A stretch of DNA of 64,000 nt from VRUE01 sp963817905 (lineage in GTDB: Bacteria > Actinomycetota > Thermoleophilia > Solirubrobacterales > 70-9): contig CAWFPS010000001.1 in NCBI GenBank assembly GCA_963817905.1, positions 186,001-250,000 of the forward strand, written 5' to 3'. The notes under the pieces were generated by a model. That model was not told the origin of the DNA, did no database searches, and worked only from the letters and a program-made list of their open reading frames with translations. The translations under genes and the position numbers were made by a program. Below are positions 19,482-27,756 of the stretch, in pieces. Position 1 is the stretch's first letter. Each line of letters opens with the position of its first letter.

Positions 19482-19491
19482 CGCCGCCCAG

Positions 19492-19824
19492 ATGCCTGCC
19501 CCAGTCAAGACATCGGCCGCCGCCCCGGAGCGTTCTCTGGACCAGCGGATGGACGCGCTCAAACGAGCCAACGACATCCGGACCGCCCGGGCGAAGCTGA
19601 AGAAGGACCTGAAAGCGGGCAAGGCCAACATCCACGCATTGCTCCTCGACCCGCCGGAGTACGTGCTCACGGCCAAGGTCTTCGACATGCTGCTGGCGGT
19701 GCCGAAGTACGGCCGGGTTAAGACCAACCGGATTCTCAACCAGTGCCGGATCTCGCCGTCGAAGACGATCGGCGGGCTCTCCGAGCGCCAGCGGGCGGAG
19801 CTCGTCTCCCAGCTCCGCAGGTAA
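19492..19824 (+). CDS. mihF: Actinobacterial integration host factor (mIHF)
   Basis: 110 aa. ALKRANDIRTARAKLKKDLK is the basic helix, and the tail VPKYGRVKTNRILNQCRISPSKTIGGLSERQR is the S13-like helix-two-turn-helix that binds DNA in mIHF of mycobacteria and streptomycetes. It bends DNA and affects recombination and nucleoid structure. ATG 19492 follows TATACT by 10 nt. The longer upstream frame overlaps pyrD and is not conserved-looking. Its place before gmk-rpoZ is the standard actinobacterial order. Confidence 0.95.
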   Translation: MPAPVKTSAAAPERSLDQRMDALKRANDIRTARAKLKKDLKAGKANIHALLLDPPEYVLTAKVFDMLLAVPKYGRVKTNRILNQCRISPSKTIGGLSERQRAELVSQLRR

Positions 19825-19933
19825 CGACCCGGCCGCTGCAAACCGGCGCATATCGCCGTCCTCGGTCGCTCGCGTGCAGAGCACGCCGCGCTCCCTGCGT
19901 CCGGACGATCTGCTTGGTTTTCGCGGCCGCTCT

Positions 19934-20527
19934 ATGTCAAAGGTCTTCGTAATCACAGGTCCATCCGGCGTGGGCAAGGGCACGCTGATCTCGCGGCTGC
20001 TCGAGCGCGTCCCCGACCTGGAGCTCTCGATCTCTGCCACCACGCGCGAACCACGCAAGGGGGAGAGGGACGGGCGCGATTACCACTTCCTCACCCCCAA
20101 GCAGTTCGACGAGCGGATCAAGGCCGAAGACTTCCTCGAGTTCGCCACCTACAGCGGCCACCGCTACGGCACCCTGCGCTCCGAGGTACGCAACCGGCTC
20201 GACCAGGGCCACTCGGTCGTGCTCGAGATCGAGGTCCAGGGCGCCCGCCAGGTCCGCGCCGCGATGCGCGAGTCGGTGCAGGTCTTCATCGCGCCGCCCG
20301 ACCCTGCCTCGCTGCGCCGCCGGCTCGAGTCGCGTGGCACCGACAGCCTCGAGGCGATCGACGCCCGGCTCGAGGTGGCAGAGCAGGAGCTGGCCGCCCA
20401 GAGCGAGTTCGCACACGGCGTCACCAACGACGATCTCGACCACGCCGCCGGGGAGCTGGAGGGAATTGTGCGCGCCGAGCTCGGGATACCTCTAGACTCC
20501 CCGGCCGATGATCAAACCACGCGTTGA
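19934..20527 (+). CDS. gmk: Guanylate kinase
   Basis: 197 aa. P-loop GPSGVGKGT, TTREPRKGERDGRDYHF (GMP binding) and EIEVQGARQV are the hallmarks. It phosphorylates GMP to GDP. ATG 19934 is chosen because the conserved MSKVFVITGPSG starts there; a longer frame from 19874 adds an unconserved stretch. The 3' end overlaps rpoZ by 20 nt. Confidence 0.96.
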   Translation: MSKVFVITGPSGVGKGTLISRLLERVPDLELSISATTREPRKGERDGRDYHFLTPKQFDERIKAEDFLEFATYSGHRYGTLRSEVRNRLDQGHSVVLEIEVQGARQVRAAMRESVQVFIAPPDPASLRRRLESRGTDSLEAIDARLEVAEQELAAQSEFAHGVTNDDLDHAAGELEGIVRAELGIPLDSPADDQTTR

Positions 20528-20741
20528 CAAGCTCCTCGATCACACCGACTCCCACTACGCGGCCGTAGTCGTCGCCGCCAAGCGGGCTCGGCAGATCAAC
20601 AGCTACTACCACAGCCTCGGCGAGGGCAGCTTCGGCGAGTACCCGCCGCCGATGGTCGACATCCCCGGCGACCGCAACTACCTCTCGGTTGCGCTCGAAG
20701 AGGTCGCCGCGGGCAAGCTCAAGTACGAGTACCGCGCCTAG
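20508..20741 (+). CDS. rpoZ: DNA-directed RNA polymerase omega subunit
   Basis: 77 aa. IKPRVDKLLDHTDSHYAAVVVAAKRARQI is the conserved omega core that latches the beta-prime C-terminus, and the tail SVALEEVAAGKLKYEY is the actinobacterial type. It begins inside the end of gmk, and TAGACT stands 9 nt before its ATG, so it may have its own leaderless promoter. Confidence 0.95.
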   Translation: MIKPRVDKLLDHTDSHYAAVVVAAKRARQINSYYHSLGEGSFGEYPPPMVDIPGDRNYLSVALEEVAAGKLKYEYRA

Positions 20742-20778
20742 CGCGGCCCGGCGCCACCGGAACACTGAGGGAACAGCC

Positions 20779-22023
20779 ATGGCCAGAATCCTGCTCGGCG
20801 TAAGCGGAGGGATCGCCGCCTACAAGGCGCTCGAAGTGGCGCGCCTGGCGACCACTGCCGGCCACGGCGTTCGGGTGCTGATGACTGAGGGAGCCACCCG
20901 CTTCGTCGGCGCCGCCTCCTTCGAGGGGATCGCCGGCGCCCCGGTGCTGCTCTCCGAGTTCGAACGCGACCCGCTGCGCGGCGCCTTCCCCGGCGACCCG
21001 GCCCCGGGCCACGACCCGATCGGCCACCTCGAGCTGGCCGCCAACTGCGACGCCTTCCTCGTCGCCCCGGCCTCGGCCAACACGATCGCCAAGCTCGCCG
21101 CCGGCCAGGCCGACTCGATGCTCACCACCTCCTTCCTGGCTTGCACGGCGCCGCGCCTCGTTGCCCCGGCGATGAACGACCGCATGTATGCCGACGCGGC
21201 GACCCAGGCCAACCTGGCGATCCTGCGCGATCGCGGCGTCACCGTGGTCGAGCCCGACGAGGGAGCGCTGGCCTCGCGCGGCGAGCGCGGCAAGGGCCGC
21301 CTTCCGGACCCGGCGCGGCTGCTCGCCCTCCTCGAAGCCGAGCTGCCGTCCGGCGAACGCCCCTGGGACGGCCTCCGAGTGCTCGTCACCGCAGGCGGCA
21401 CCCGCGAGCCGATCGACTCCGTTCGCTACCTGGGCAACCGATCATCCGGCCGCATGGGCATAGCCCTGGCCGCAGCGGCCGCCCGCCGCGGCGCCGAGGT
21501 AACCCTGATCTGCGCCAACGTCTCCCTGCCGGAGCCCCCCGGCGTCCACCGCATAGACGTGGAGACAACCGAGCAACTCGCCGAAGCAACCCGAACCGAG
21601 TTCCCCAGCACCCAGGTCCTCCTGATGGCCGCCGCCCCCGCCGACTTCAAAGCAAGCGATGTCGCCAGCGGCAAGCTGACCCGCGACGCGACCCTGGACC
21701 TCCACCTGGAGCCAACGGAGGACATCCTCGCCACCCTCACCGCCACCAAGTCGGAGGCCCAAACCGTCGTCGCCTTCGCCGCCGAAGCCGGAGAGAACAT
21801 CGAGCGCGCAAAGCAAAAGCTCGCCCGCAAGAACGCCGACCTAATAGTCCTAAACGACATCTCGAACCCAGAGATTGGCTTCGAGAGCCAAGAAAACGCA
21901 GTAACCCTGATCGACTCAGCGAGCAACACCACCGTCCCGCAAGCTCCCAAGGACGTCGTGGCCGACACAATCCTCGCGAGAGTCGACCAGCTAAGAAGCA
22001 AGACAGCTAGCCACTCCGGCTGA
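20779..22023 (+). CDS. coaBC: Bifunctional phosphopantothenoylcysteine decarboxylase/phosphopantothenate-cysteine ligase
   Basis: 414 aa. The CoaC half has GVSGGIAAYKALEV, the His-containing FMN site (GHDPIGHLELA) and APAMNDRMY. The CoaB half starts about residue 197 with VLVTAGGTREPIDSVRYLGNRSSGRMG and ends with AAEAGENIERAKQKLARKNADLIVLND. It makes 4'-phosphopantetheine for CoA. ATG 20779. The last ~500 nt are C/A-rich on the coding strand compared with the first half, just before the family C repeats. Confidence 0.97.
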   Translation: MARILLGVSGGIAAYKALEVARLATTAGHGVRVLMTEGATRFVGAASFEGIAGAPVLLSEFERDPLRGAFPGDPAPGHDPIGHLELAANCDAFLVAPASANTIAKLAAGQADSMLTTSFLACTAPRLVAPAMNDRMYADAATQANLAILRDRGVTVVEPDEGALASRGERGKGRLPDPARLLALLEAELPSGERPWDGLRVLVTAGGTREPIDSVRYLGNRSSGRMGIALAAAAARRGAEVTLICANVSLPEPPGVHRIDVETTEQLAEATRTEFPSTQVLLMAAAPADFKASDVASGKLTRDATLDLHLEPTEDILATLTATKSEAQTVVAFAAEAGENIERAKQKLARKNADLIVLNDISNPEIGFESQENAVTLIDSASNTTVPQAPKDVVADTILARVDQLRSKTASHSG

Positions 22024-22027
22024 CCGA

Positions 22028-22114
22028 CGGGTGGCACGGTGGCGGGGGTCCCCCATAGCGGAGGACGCCGCAGGCGTCTGAGCACATGGGGGAGGGCCGC
22101 CGCGACAGGACCCG
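22028..22114 (-). repeat. 87-nt palindromic repeat, family C copy 1
   Basis: On the minus strand this reads CGGGTCCTGTCGCGGCGGCC ... GCCACCGTGCCACCCG. It matches 37460-37546 at 84 of 87 positions. Nested stems: GGGT/ACCC, GGCGG/CCGCC-like, TCCCCCAT (22050-22057) with ATGGGGGA (22086-22093), and GACGCC-GCA-GGCGTC (22064-22078) at the tip. It begins 4 nt after the coaBC stop. Confidence 0.92.
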
Positions 22115-22131
22115 TCGGCCTGCGGCCCAAA

Positions 22132-22163
22132 CACATGGGGGAGGGCCGCCGCGACAGGACCCG
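22132..22163 (-). repeat. Partial tandem copy of family C
   Basis: 32 nt (CACATGGGGGAGGGCCGCCG...GACCCG) repeat exactly the 3' third of copy 1 (22083-22114), 49 nt further on. Only one half of the palindrome is present, so it is a truncated copy or duplication. Confidence 0.88.
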
Positions 22164-22186
22164 CTGGCCAGCCACCCCCGTCGAGC

Positions 22187-22250
22187 TATACTGACCCCCA
22201 AGCTTTTGTTCGTCCCGATGTACCCGAAGTGGGCCTGGCCCACTTTTTTT
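22187..22250 (+). promoter_or_regulatory. Putative nus-operon promoter with immediate attenuator/terminator
   Basis: TATACT (22187-22192) is a good -10 box. About 35 nt later AAGTGGG (22227-22233) pairs with CCCACTT (22239-22245), followed by T residues to 22250: a strong intrinsic terminator ending 8 nt before the rimP ATG (22259). Transcripts from TATACT would have to pass it to express nusA. Either it ends coaBC transcripts, or it is an attenuator through which NusA, a termination factor, could limit its own synthesis. Confidence 0.6.
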
Positions 22251-22258
22251 GCGGCCTC

Positions 22259-22507
22259 ATGCCAGCACAAGACCTCCAAAACGACATCCAGCAGCAGCTC
22301 TCCGAGCTCGACGCCGAGCTCGATCTGGTCGCGCTCGAGCAGCCGAGCAAGGAAGCGCTGCGCCTCTTCATCGACCATCCGCAGGGCGTCGACCTCGCGC
22401 TTTGCGAACGGGTCACCCTCCACCTAAACCACCTGCGGGCCGAGTATGCGCTGGAGGTCTCCTCGCCCGGCCCCAAGTACAGCAACCATAAGGAGCAGCT
22501 CCAGTGA
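22259..22507 (+). CDS. rimP: RimP-like ribosome maturation factor, N-terminal domain only
   Basis: 82 aa. The segment LFIDHPQGVDLALCERVTLHLNHLRAEYALEVSSPG is the hallmark end of the RimP N-terminal domain. Full-length RimP (about 150 aa) continues with LDRPL and an SH3-like C-terminal domain that contacts ribosomal protein S12. Here the protein stops 11 residues after SSPG, and the nusA start overlaps the stop (GTGA), leaving no room for the missing domain. The rimP-nusA order is universal, so identity is secure although function may be reduced or specialised. Confidence 0.85.
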   Translation: MPAQDLQNDIQQQLSELDAELDLVALEQPSKEALRLFIDHPQGVDLALCERVTLHLNHLRAEYALEVSSPGPKYSNHKEQLQ

Positions 22508-24153
22508 GCAAAGAGATCGTCGAAGCAGTCAAGGCGTTGGAGCAGGAGAAGGGAATCTCCGCGGATACGCTGATGGACGCGCTCGCCGACGCGCTCCTCT
22601 CCGCCTACAAGAAGACTCCCGGCGCGGCCAAATACGCTCGCGTCGACCTCGACCACGAGACCGGCGACTTCCTCGTCTTCGAACTGATCCTGCCGCCCGA
22701 GCTGGAGGAGAAGCTGCTGGCCGAGGCGGCCGAGGCCCAGGAGGAGGAAGAGCGCGAAATCGACCCGGAAACGGGCGAGTTGCGCGAGCCCGAGGACCCC
22801 GAGCTCGATCCGGAGATGATCGCTCCCTATGAGGACCAGATCGAGACGCGGGACGTCACCCCCGAAGACTTCGGCCGGATCGCCGCCCAGACCGCCAAGC
22901 AGGTGATCCTGCAGCGGATCCGCGAGGCCGAACGGATGATGATGTTCGACGAGTATCAGGACCGGGTCGGCGAGCTGATCACCGGGATCATCCAGCAGTC
23001 CGACAAGCGCTACACGCTGGTCCAGCTGAAGGAGCGGGTCGAGGCGCTGCTGCCCAAGTCAGAGCAGGTCTACAACGAGCGCTACGACCACGGCATGCGG
23101 GTCAAGGCCGTGATCACCGACGTCTCCGACTCGACCAAAGGACCGGCGATCGTGGTCTCGCGGCGAAGCTCGGAGCTGATCAAGAAACTCTTCGAAATCG
23201 AGGTCCCCGAGATCGCCGACAACCTGGTCGAGATTGTCGGCGTCGCCCGCGAGCCCGGCTACCGCTCGAAGATCGCGGTGATCTCCCACGCCGACGGCGT
23301 CGACCCGGTCGGCGCCTGTGTCGGCCCGCGCGGCTCGCGGGTGCGGATGGTCGTCTCCGAGCTGCGCGGCGAGAAGATCGACATCATTCCCCACAACGAC
23401 GAGCCCGCCCGTTTCGTCGCCAAGGCGCTTTCGCCGGCCCGGGTGCGCGAGGTGATCGTCGACGACGACGAGCGCCAGGCGACCGTGATCGTGCCCGACG
23501 ACCAGCTCTCGCTGGCGATCGGCCGCGACGGCCAGAACGCCCGCCTGGCAGCGCGGCTGACCGGCTGGCGGGTCGACATCAAGTCCGAGACCGAGTTCTC
23601 CCAGGAGGACCAGGACGTCGAGTACGAGGGCGAAGAAACCTTCGACGGGCGCTGCATGGCGGTTCTATCCAACGGCCGCCGCTGCCCCAACGCGGCAATC
23701 GACGGCTCGACCTATTGCGGGCTACCCCAGCACCAGTCGCTGAGCCGCTTCGACACCAACCAGATCGCCGTATTGAGCCCGGTCACCGAGACCGAGATCG
23801 AGATCCTGGCCGATCCCGATGCCGACCAGGGGCAGGTCGATGAGATTGTCGAGCGGGCTGAAGGGGAATTCGTCGAGGAGGTCGCTGAGGACGAGGCTGC
23901 CGCCGAGACTTCGGAGGTTGAGGCCGAGCCGGTCGCGGAGCCGGAGGGGCCTGCGGGCGGGGGCTCCGCCCCCGTTCTCGACCCCTCCGGCTCCACGCCC
24001 GACTCGGATGAAGCGCCTGGGGTTGACGACGGGACCCCGGCCGAGGAGCCTGCAGCTGAGGAGCCCGAGAGTGAAGAAGCTCGAGACGAATCTGTCGAGG
24101 AGCCCGTGGCTGAGCAATCCGAGCCGGTTGTCGAGGAGGCAGAGCAGGCGTAG
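22504..24153 (+). CDS. nusA: Transcription termination/antitermination protein NusA with extra Cys3His motif and acidic tail
   Basis: 549 aa. N-terminal RNA-polymerase-binding domain with an acidic insertion (about residues 60-115), S1 domain (MRVKAVITDVS), and two KH domains (VGPRGSRVRMVVSEL; AIGRDGQNARLAARLTGW). Beyond the normal end (about residue 365) follow C384, C394, C405 and H410, spaced like a small zinc finger, then a ~130-residue Glu/Ala/Pro-rich tail interrupted by a palindrome (23938-23993). It binds nascent RNA and modulates pausing and termination. GTG 22504 with AAGGAG upstream. A ylxR gene, common after nusA, is absent. Confidence 0.95.
   Translation: MSKEIVEAVKALEQEKGISADTLMDALADALLSAYKKTPGAAKYARVDLDHETGDFLVFELILPPELEEKLLAEAAEAQEEEEREIDPETGELREPEDPELDPEMIAPYEDQIETRDVTPEDFGRIAAQTAKQVILQRIREAERMMMFDEYQDRVGELITGIIQQSDKRYTLVQLKERVEALLPKSEQVYNERYDHGMRVKAVITDVSDSTKGPAIVVSRRSSELIKKLFEIEVPEIADNLVEIVGVAREPGYRSKIAVISHADGVDPVGACVGPRGSRVRMVVSELRGEKIDIIPHNDEPARFVAKALSPARVREVIVDDDERQATVIVPDDQLSLAIGRDGQNARLAARLTGWRVDIKSETEFSQEDQDVEYEGEETFDGRCMAVLSNGRRCPNAAIDGSTYCGLPQHQSLSRFDTNQIAVLSPVTETEIEILADPDADQGQVDEIVERAEGEFVEEVAEDEAAAETSEVEAEPVAEPEGPAGGGSAPVLDPSGSTPDSDEAPGVDDGTPAEEPAAEEPESEEARDESVEEPVAEQSEPVVEEAEQA
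23938..23993. repeat. In-frame palindrome in the nusA tail
   Basis: GAGCCGGAGGGG (23938-23949) is the exact complement of CCCCTCCGGCTC (23982-23993). Nested inside, CGGGGG (23958-23963) pairs with CCCCCG (23969-23974). The segment is translated in phase as EPEGPAGGGSAPVLDPSGS, a change from the surrounding Glu-rich repeats. Confidence 0.8.
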
Positions 24154-26399
24154 TGGCTAAAAAGCGGGTACATGAGATCGCTAAAGCTCAGGGGCTGAGC
24201 AGCAAGGCGCTGCTTGCCGTGCTGAAAGGCGCTGGGGTGGAGGCGAAAGCCGCCGCTTCGAGCGTCGAGGAGGCCGATGCGCTGAGGGCAATCGAGGCCT
24301 CGAAGAGCGGTGGCAGTGCTGCTACCGCCACCAAGGCCAAGTCCGCTGCGGCCAAGAAGGCGCCGCCGGAGAAGTCGGCGTCGGCTCCCAAGTCCGACGG
24401 CAAGCCGGCGGCGAAACCGCCGGCGACGTCGAAAGGGCCGGTCCGCCCGGCCAGCAAACCCGCATCCGGCAGCGGCGGCGGAGCCAGCGGCAAAAAGCGC
24501 CGCGTCGTGATCGATTCCCAAGCCGCTCGCCGCGACCAGATGGGCGGTCCGCCGCCGCAGCGCCCGCCCCGCAGGCGCGGCGGCAGGCGCCGGCGTCCCC
24601 TGCTTGAGGAGCCGCCGCCCAAAGTCGAGGCGGCAGAGCCCGAGGCGACCAAGGTCCCCTCCGGCGCCACCGTGCGCGAGGTCGCCGAGTTGCTCGGGCT
24701 GGGCAGCTCCGAGATCATCAAGAAGCTGATGACGATGGGGGAGATGGCGACCCTCACCCAGACCCTCACCGACGAGTCGATCGCGGCGATCGCCGACGAG
24801 TACGACCGCAAGCTCAAGATCGTCACCGCCGCCGAGGAGGAGGCCGAGGAACCCGCCTTCGAGGACACCGAGGAGGAGCTCGCCGCCCGCCCGCCCGTGG
24901 TCACGATCATGGGCCACGTCGACCACGGCAAGACCTCGCTGCTGGACGCGATTCGCGAGACCGAGGTGGCCGCGGGAGAGGCCGGCGGCATCACCCAGCA
25001 CATCGGCGCCTACCAGGTCCACCAGGACGAGAAGACGATCACCTTCCTCGATACCCCGGGCCACGCGGCTTTCACAGCGATGCGTGCCCGCGGCGCCAAG
25101 GTCACCGACATCGCCGTCGTGGTCGTCGCCGCCGACGATGGCGTGATGCCGCAGACCAAAGAGGCGATCGACCACGCTCGCGCCGCCGACGTGCCAATCC
25201 TGATCGCGGTCAACAAGATCGACAAGGAGGGCGCCCAGCCCGACCGCGTCCGCAACGAGCTCGCCGCCGATGGCCTCACCCCCGAGGACTGGGGTGGCGA
25301 GACGGTCTACGTCGACGTCTCCGCCAAGACCCGCGAGGGCCTTGACAAACTGCTCGAGATGATCCTGCTCGTGACCGAGCTGGAGGAGCTCGGGGCCAAT
25401 CCCGACGCTCCCGCCTCGGGCACGGTGGTCGAGTCCCAGCTCGACCCAGGCCGCGGCCCCGTGGTGACGATCCTGGTTCAGCGCGGCACGCTCGAGGTCG
25501 GCGACTCGCTGGTCGCCGGTCCGCAGTGGGGCCGGGTGCGGGCGATGCACGACTTCACCGGCCAGCGGGTGCAGAGCGCCGGGCCGGGGATGCCGGTCGA
25601 GGTGCTCGGCTTCGACGGCGTCGCCGACGCGGGCGAGTTCGTTCGCGCGGTCGAGAACGACCGCCGCGCCCGCCAGGACGCCCAGGAGCGCGCCAACCGG
25701 CTCAAGACCGAGGCCCTGGCTCGCCGCCAGGCACGCAAGGTCAGCCTCGAGGAGGTCTTCTCGCGAGTCCAAGAGGGCGAGATCAAGGAGCTCAACATCG
25801 TCCTCAAGGCCGACGTGGCCGGCTCCCTGGAGGCGCTCCAAGACGAGATCGCCAAGGTGCCCCAGGAACAGGTCGGGATCAACATCATCCACTCCCAGAC
25901 CGGTGGCATCAACGAGTCCGACGTGATGCTGGCCTCGGCCTCCGAAGCGATCATCATCGGCTTCAACGTTCGCCCGCTGGCCGACGCCCGCCGCGCCGCC
26001 GAGCGCGAGGGCGTCGACGTCCGCACCTACTCGGTGATCTACAAAATCACCGAAGACCTGCGCAACGCGATGGAGGGCATGCTGGAGGCGGTCGAGGTCG
26101 AGGAGACGCTCGGCGAGGCCGAGGTCAAGCAGACCTTCAAGGCCTCCAAGGTCGGCCGCATCGCCGGCTGCATCGTCAACGAGGGCAAGGTCACGCGCAT
26201 CGCCAGCGTCCGCCTCGTCCGCGAGGGCACGGTGATCTGGACCGGCAAGCTCGGCTCCCTGCGCCGTTTCAAAGACAACGTCCAGGAGGTCGAGCAGGGC
26301 CAGGAGTGCGGTGTGGTCCTCGACGGCTACGCGGACGTCAAGGAGGGCGACGTGCTGGAGTTCTTCGAGACCAAGCAGGTCGAGCAGACGCTGGAGTAA
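24153..26399 (+). CDS. infB: Translation initiation factor IF-2
   Basis: 748 aa. N-terminal IF2N motif (VHEIAKAQGLSSKALL) is followed by a basic Ala/Pro/Lys linker (about 55-165), a second IF2N-like segment, then the GTPase with G1 GHVDHGKTS, G3 DTPGHAAF and G4 NKID, and domains II-IV. It places initiator tRNA on the ribosome. GTG 24153 overlaps the nusA stop (TAGTG). Confidence 0.97.
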   Translation: MAKKRVHEIAKAQGLSSKALLAVLKGAGVEAKAAASSVEEADALRAIEASKSGGSAATATKAKSAAAKKAPPEKSASAPKSDGKPAAKPPATSKGPVRPASKPASGSGGGASGKKRRVVIDSQAARRDQMGGPPPQRPPRRRGGRRRRPLLEEPPPKVEAAEPEATKVPSGATVREVAELLGLGSSEIIKKLMTMGEMATLTQTLTDESIAAIADEYDRKLKIVTAAEEEAEEPAFEDTEEELAARPPVVTIMGHVDHGKTSLLDAIRETEVAAGEAGGITQHIGAYQVHQDEKTITFLDTPGHAAFTAMRARGAKVTDIAVVVVAADDGVMPQTKEAIDHARAADVPILIAVNKIDKEGAQPDRVRNELAADGLTPEDWGGETVYVDVSAKTREGLDKLLEMILLVTELEELGANPDAPASGTVVESQLDPGRGPVVTILVQRGTLEVGDSLVAGPQWGRVRAMHDFTGQRVQSAGPGMPVEVLGFDGVADAGEFVRAVENDRRARQDAQERANRLKTEALARRQARKVSLEEVFSRVQEGEIKELNIVLKADVAGSLEALQDEIAKVPQEQVGINIIHSQTGGINESDVMLASASEAIIIGFNVRPLADARRAAEREGVDVRTYSVIYKITEDLRNAMEGMLEAVEVEETLGEAEVKQTFKASKVGRIAGCIVNEGKVTRIASVRLVREGTVIWTGKLGSLRRFKDNVQEVEQGQECGVVLDGYADVKEGDVLEFFETKQVEQTLE

Positions 26400-26414
26400 G
26401 CGGCTGCGACTAAG

Positions 26415-26753
26415 ATGACCACCCCTCGCATGCGCCGCATCAACGAGGTGCTCCGCGAGGTGATCGGCGCGGCCATCGCCGATCTCAGCGACCCGCGCAT
26501 CGGCTTCGTGACCGTGACCTCAGTGGAGACCAGCCCGGACCTGCGCGCCGCCAAGGTGTACTTCAGCGTGCTCGGTACCGAGGAGGAGCGCGAGGCCACC
26601 CTCACCGGACTGCGCAACGCCCACGGCATCCTGCAGGGCAAGATCGCCGCCGAGACGCGGATGAAGCGAACGCCGAAGCTGGACTTCCACTACGACGAGA
26701 CGATCGAGCGGGGGATGCGGATCACCGAAATGCTCGAGGAGGAGGAGAAGTGA
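26415..26753 (+). CDS. rbfA: Ribosome-binding factor A
   Basis: 112 aa. RRINEVLREVIGAAIADLSDPRIGFVTVTSVE and KVYFSVLG followed by KRTPKLDFHYDETIERG are the conserved RbfA KH-like fold, which binds the 30S subunit during 16S 5' end maturation. It sits 15 nt after infB, and its stop overlaps the nrnA start. Confidence 0.96.
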   Translation: MTTPRMRRINEVLREVIGAAIADLSDPRIGFVTVTSVETSPDLRAAKVYFSVLGTEEEREATLTGLRNAHGILQGKIAAETRMKRTPKLDFHYDETIERGMRITEMLEEEEK

Positions 26754-27754
26754 GCGAGGCGACCGGAGTGAGGACGTCCAGTATCGAGGAGGTCGCCGCC
26801 GAGCTGCGCTCGCGCGACCGCTTCCTGCTCACCGCCCACGAGGGTCCCGACGGCGACGCGCTCGGCTCGCTGCTGGGGATGCACCACCTGCTCGGCCAGC
26901 TCGGCAAGGACTCGGTGATGTTCATGGCGGCGAAGGAGTTCCCGCTGCCGGTCGAGTACCGCTTCCTGCCCCTGGAGGAGGTCTTCCACGAGCCGCCGGC
27001 CGACATGGCCGACCGCACCGTGATCTTCCTCGACTGCGGCAACATCGACCGGATGCCGGTCGAGTTCCTCAGCGACGGCGACAACTTTCGCATCAACGTC
27101 GACCACCACCACGACAACACCCTCTTCGGCGACGTCAACCTGGTCCAGACCGGTGCCTCCTCGACCGCTGAGATCGTCTACGAGCTGGCGGTCGCGCTCG
27201 GCGCCGAGATCACACCGGAGATCGCCGCGGCGCTCTACGTCGGCCTGATCACCGACACCGGCAAGTTCATGTACGAGAACACCAACGCCAACACCCACCG
27301 CATCGCCGCGGCGCTGATCGACGCCGGGGTCGCCGTCGACGAGACCTACCGCCGCCTCTACGAGCACGTCCCGATCGAGAAGCTGCGCCTGCTCTCCCAG
27401 GCGCTGGAGGGGATCCGCCGCTACTGCGACGAGCGGCTCGTCGTCGCTTACATCACCGCCGCCGACTACGAGGCGAGCGGGGCGGGGGAGGAGATGACCG
27501 AGGGGATCATCGACCACCTGCGCTCGATCGAGGGCTCCAAGGTGGCGGCCCTGATCCGCGACCAGGGCGATCGCGGCCGGGCGGCGCGCAAGGTCAGCCT
27601 GCGCTCCAGCGGCGGCGAGATCGACGTCTCGGCGATGGCCCGGGCCCACGGTGGCGGAGGGCACAAACGCGCCGCCGGGTTCTCCACCGAGCTCGAGCTC
27701 GACGACCTGGTCAGCTTCCTCTGCGCCGAAGTCAAAGCCCAGCTCGGCCCCTGA
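26750..27754 (+). CDS. nrnA: DHH-family phosphoesterase (NrnA-like oligoribonuclease/pAp phosphatase)
   Basis: 334 aa. DHH-type metal motifs GPDGDALGS, FLDCGN, NVDHHHDN and TGxxxD (GLITDTGKF) and the C-terminal DHHA1 motif GGGGHKRAAGF are intact. NrnA removes nanoRNAs and 3'-phosphoadenosine 5'-phosphate. Its place between rbfA and truB is conserved in Gram-positive bacteria. GTG 26750 overlaps the rbfA stop. Confidence 0.93.
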   Translation: MSEATGVRTSSIEEVAAELRSRDRFLLTAHEGPDGDALGSLLGMHHLLGQLGKDSVMFMAAKEFPLPVEYRFLPLEEVFHEPPADMADRTVIFLDCGNIDRMPVEFLSDGDNFRINVDHHHDNTLFGDVNLVQTGASSTAEIVYELAVALGAEITPEIAAALYVGLITDTGKFMYENTNANTHRIAAALIDAGVAVDETYRRLYEHVPIEKLRLLSQALEGIRRYCDERLVVAYITAADYEASGAGEEMTEGIIDHLRSIEGSKVAALIRDQGDRGRAARKVSLRSSGGEIDVSAMARAHGGGGHKRAAGFSTELELDDLVSFLCAEVKAQLGP

Positions 27755-27756
27755 GC

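Noticed and set aside
22028..22163. CRISPR array (direct repeats CACATGGGGG...)
   Set aside because: Only two direct copies, spacing is a partial palindrome, no further repeats and no cas genes.
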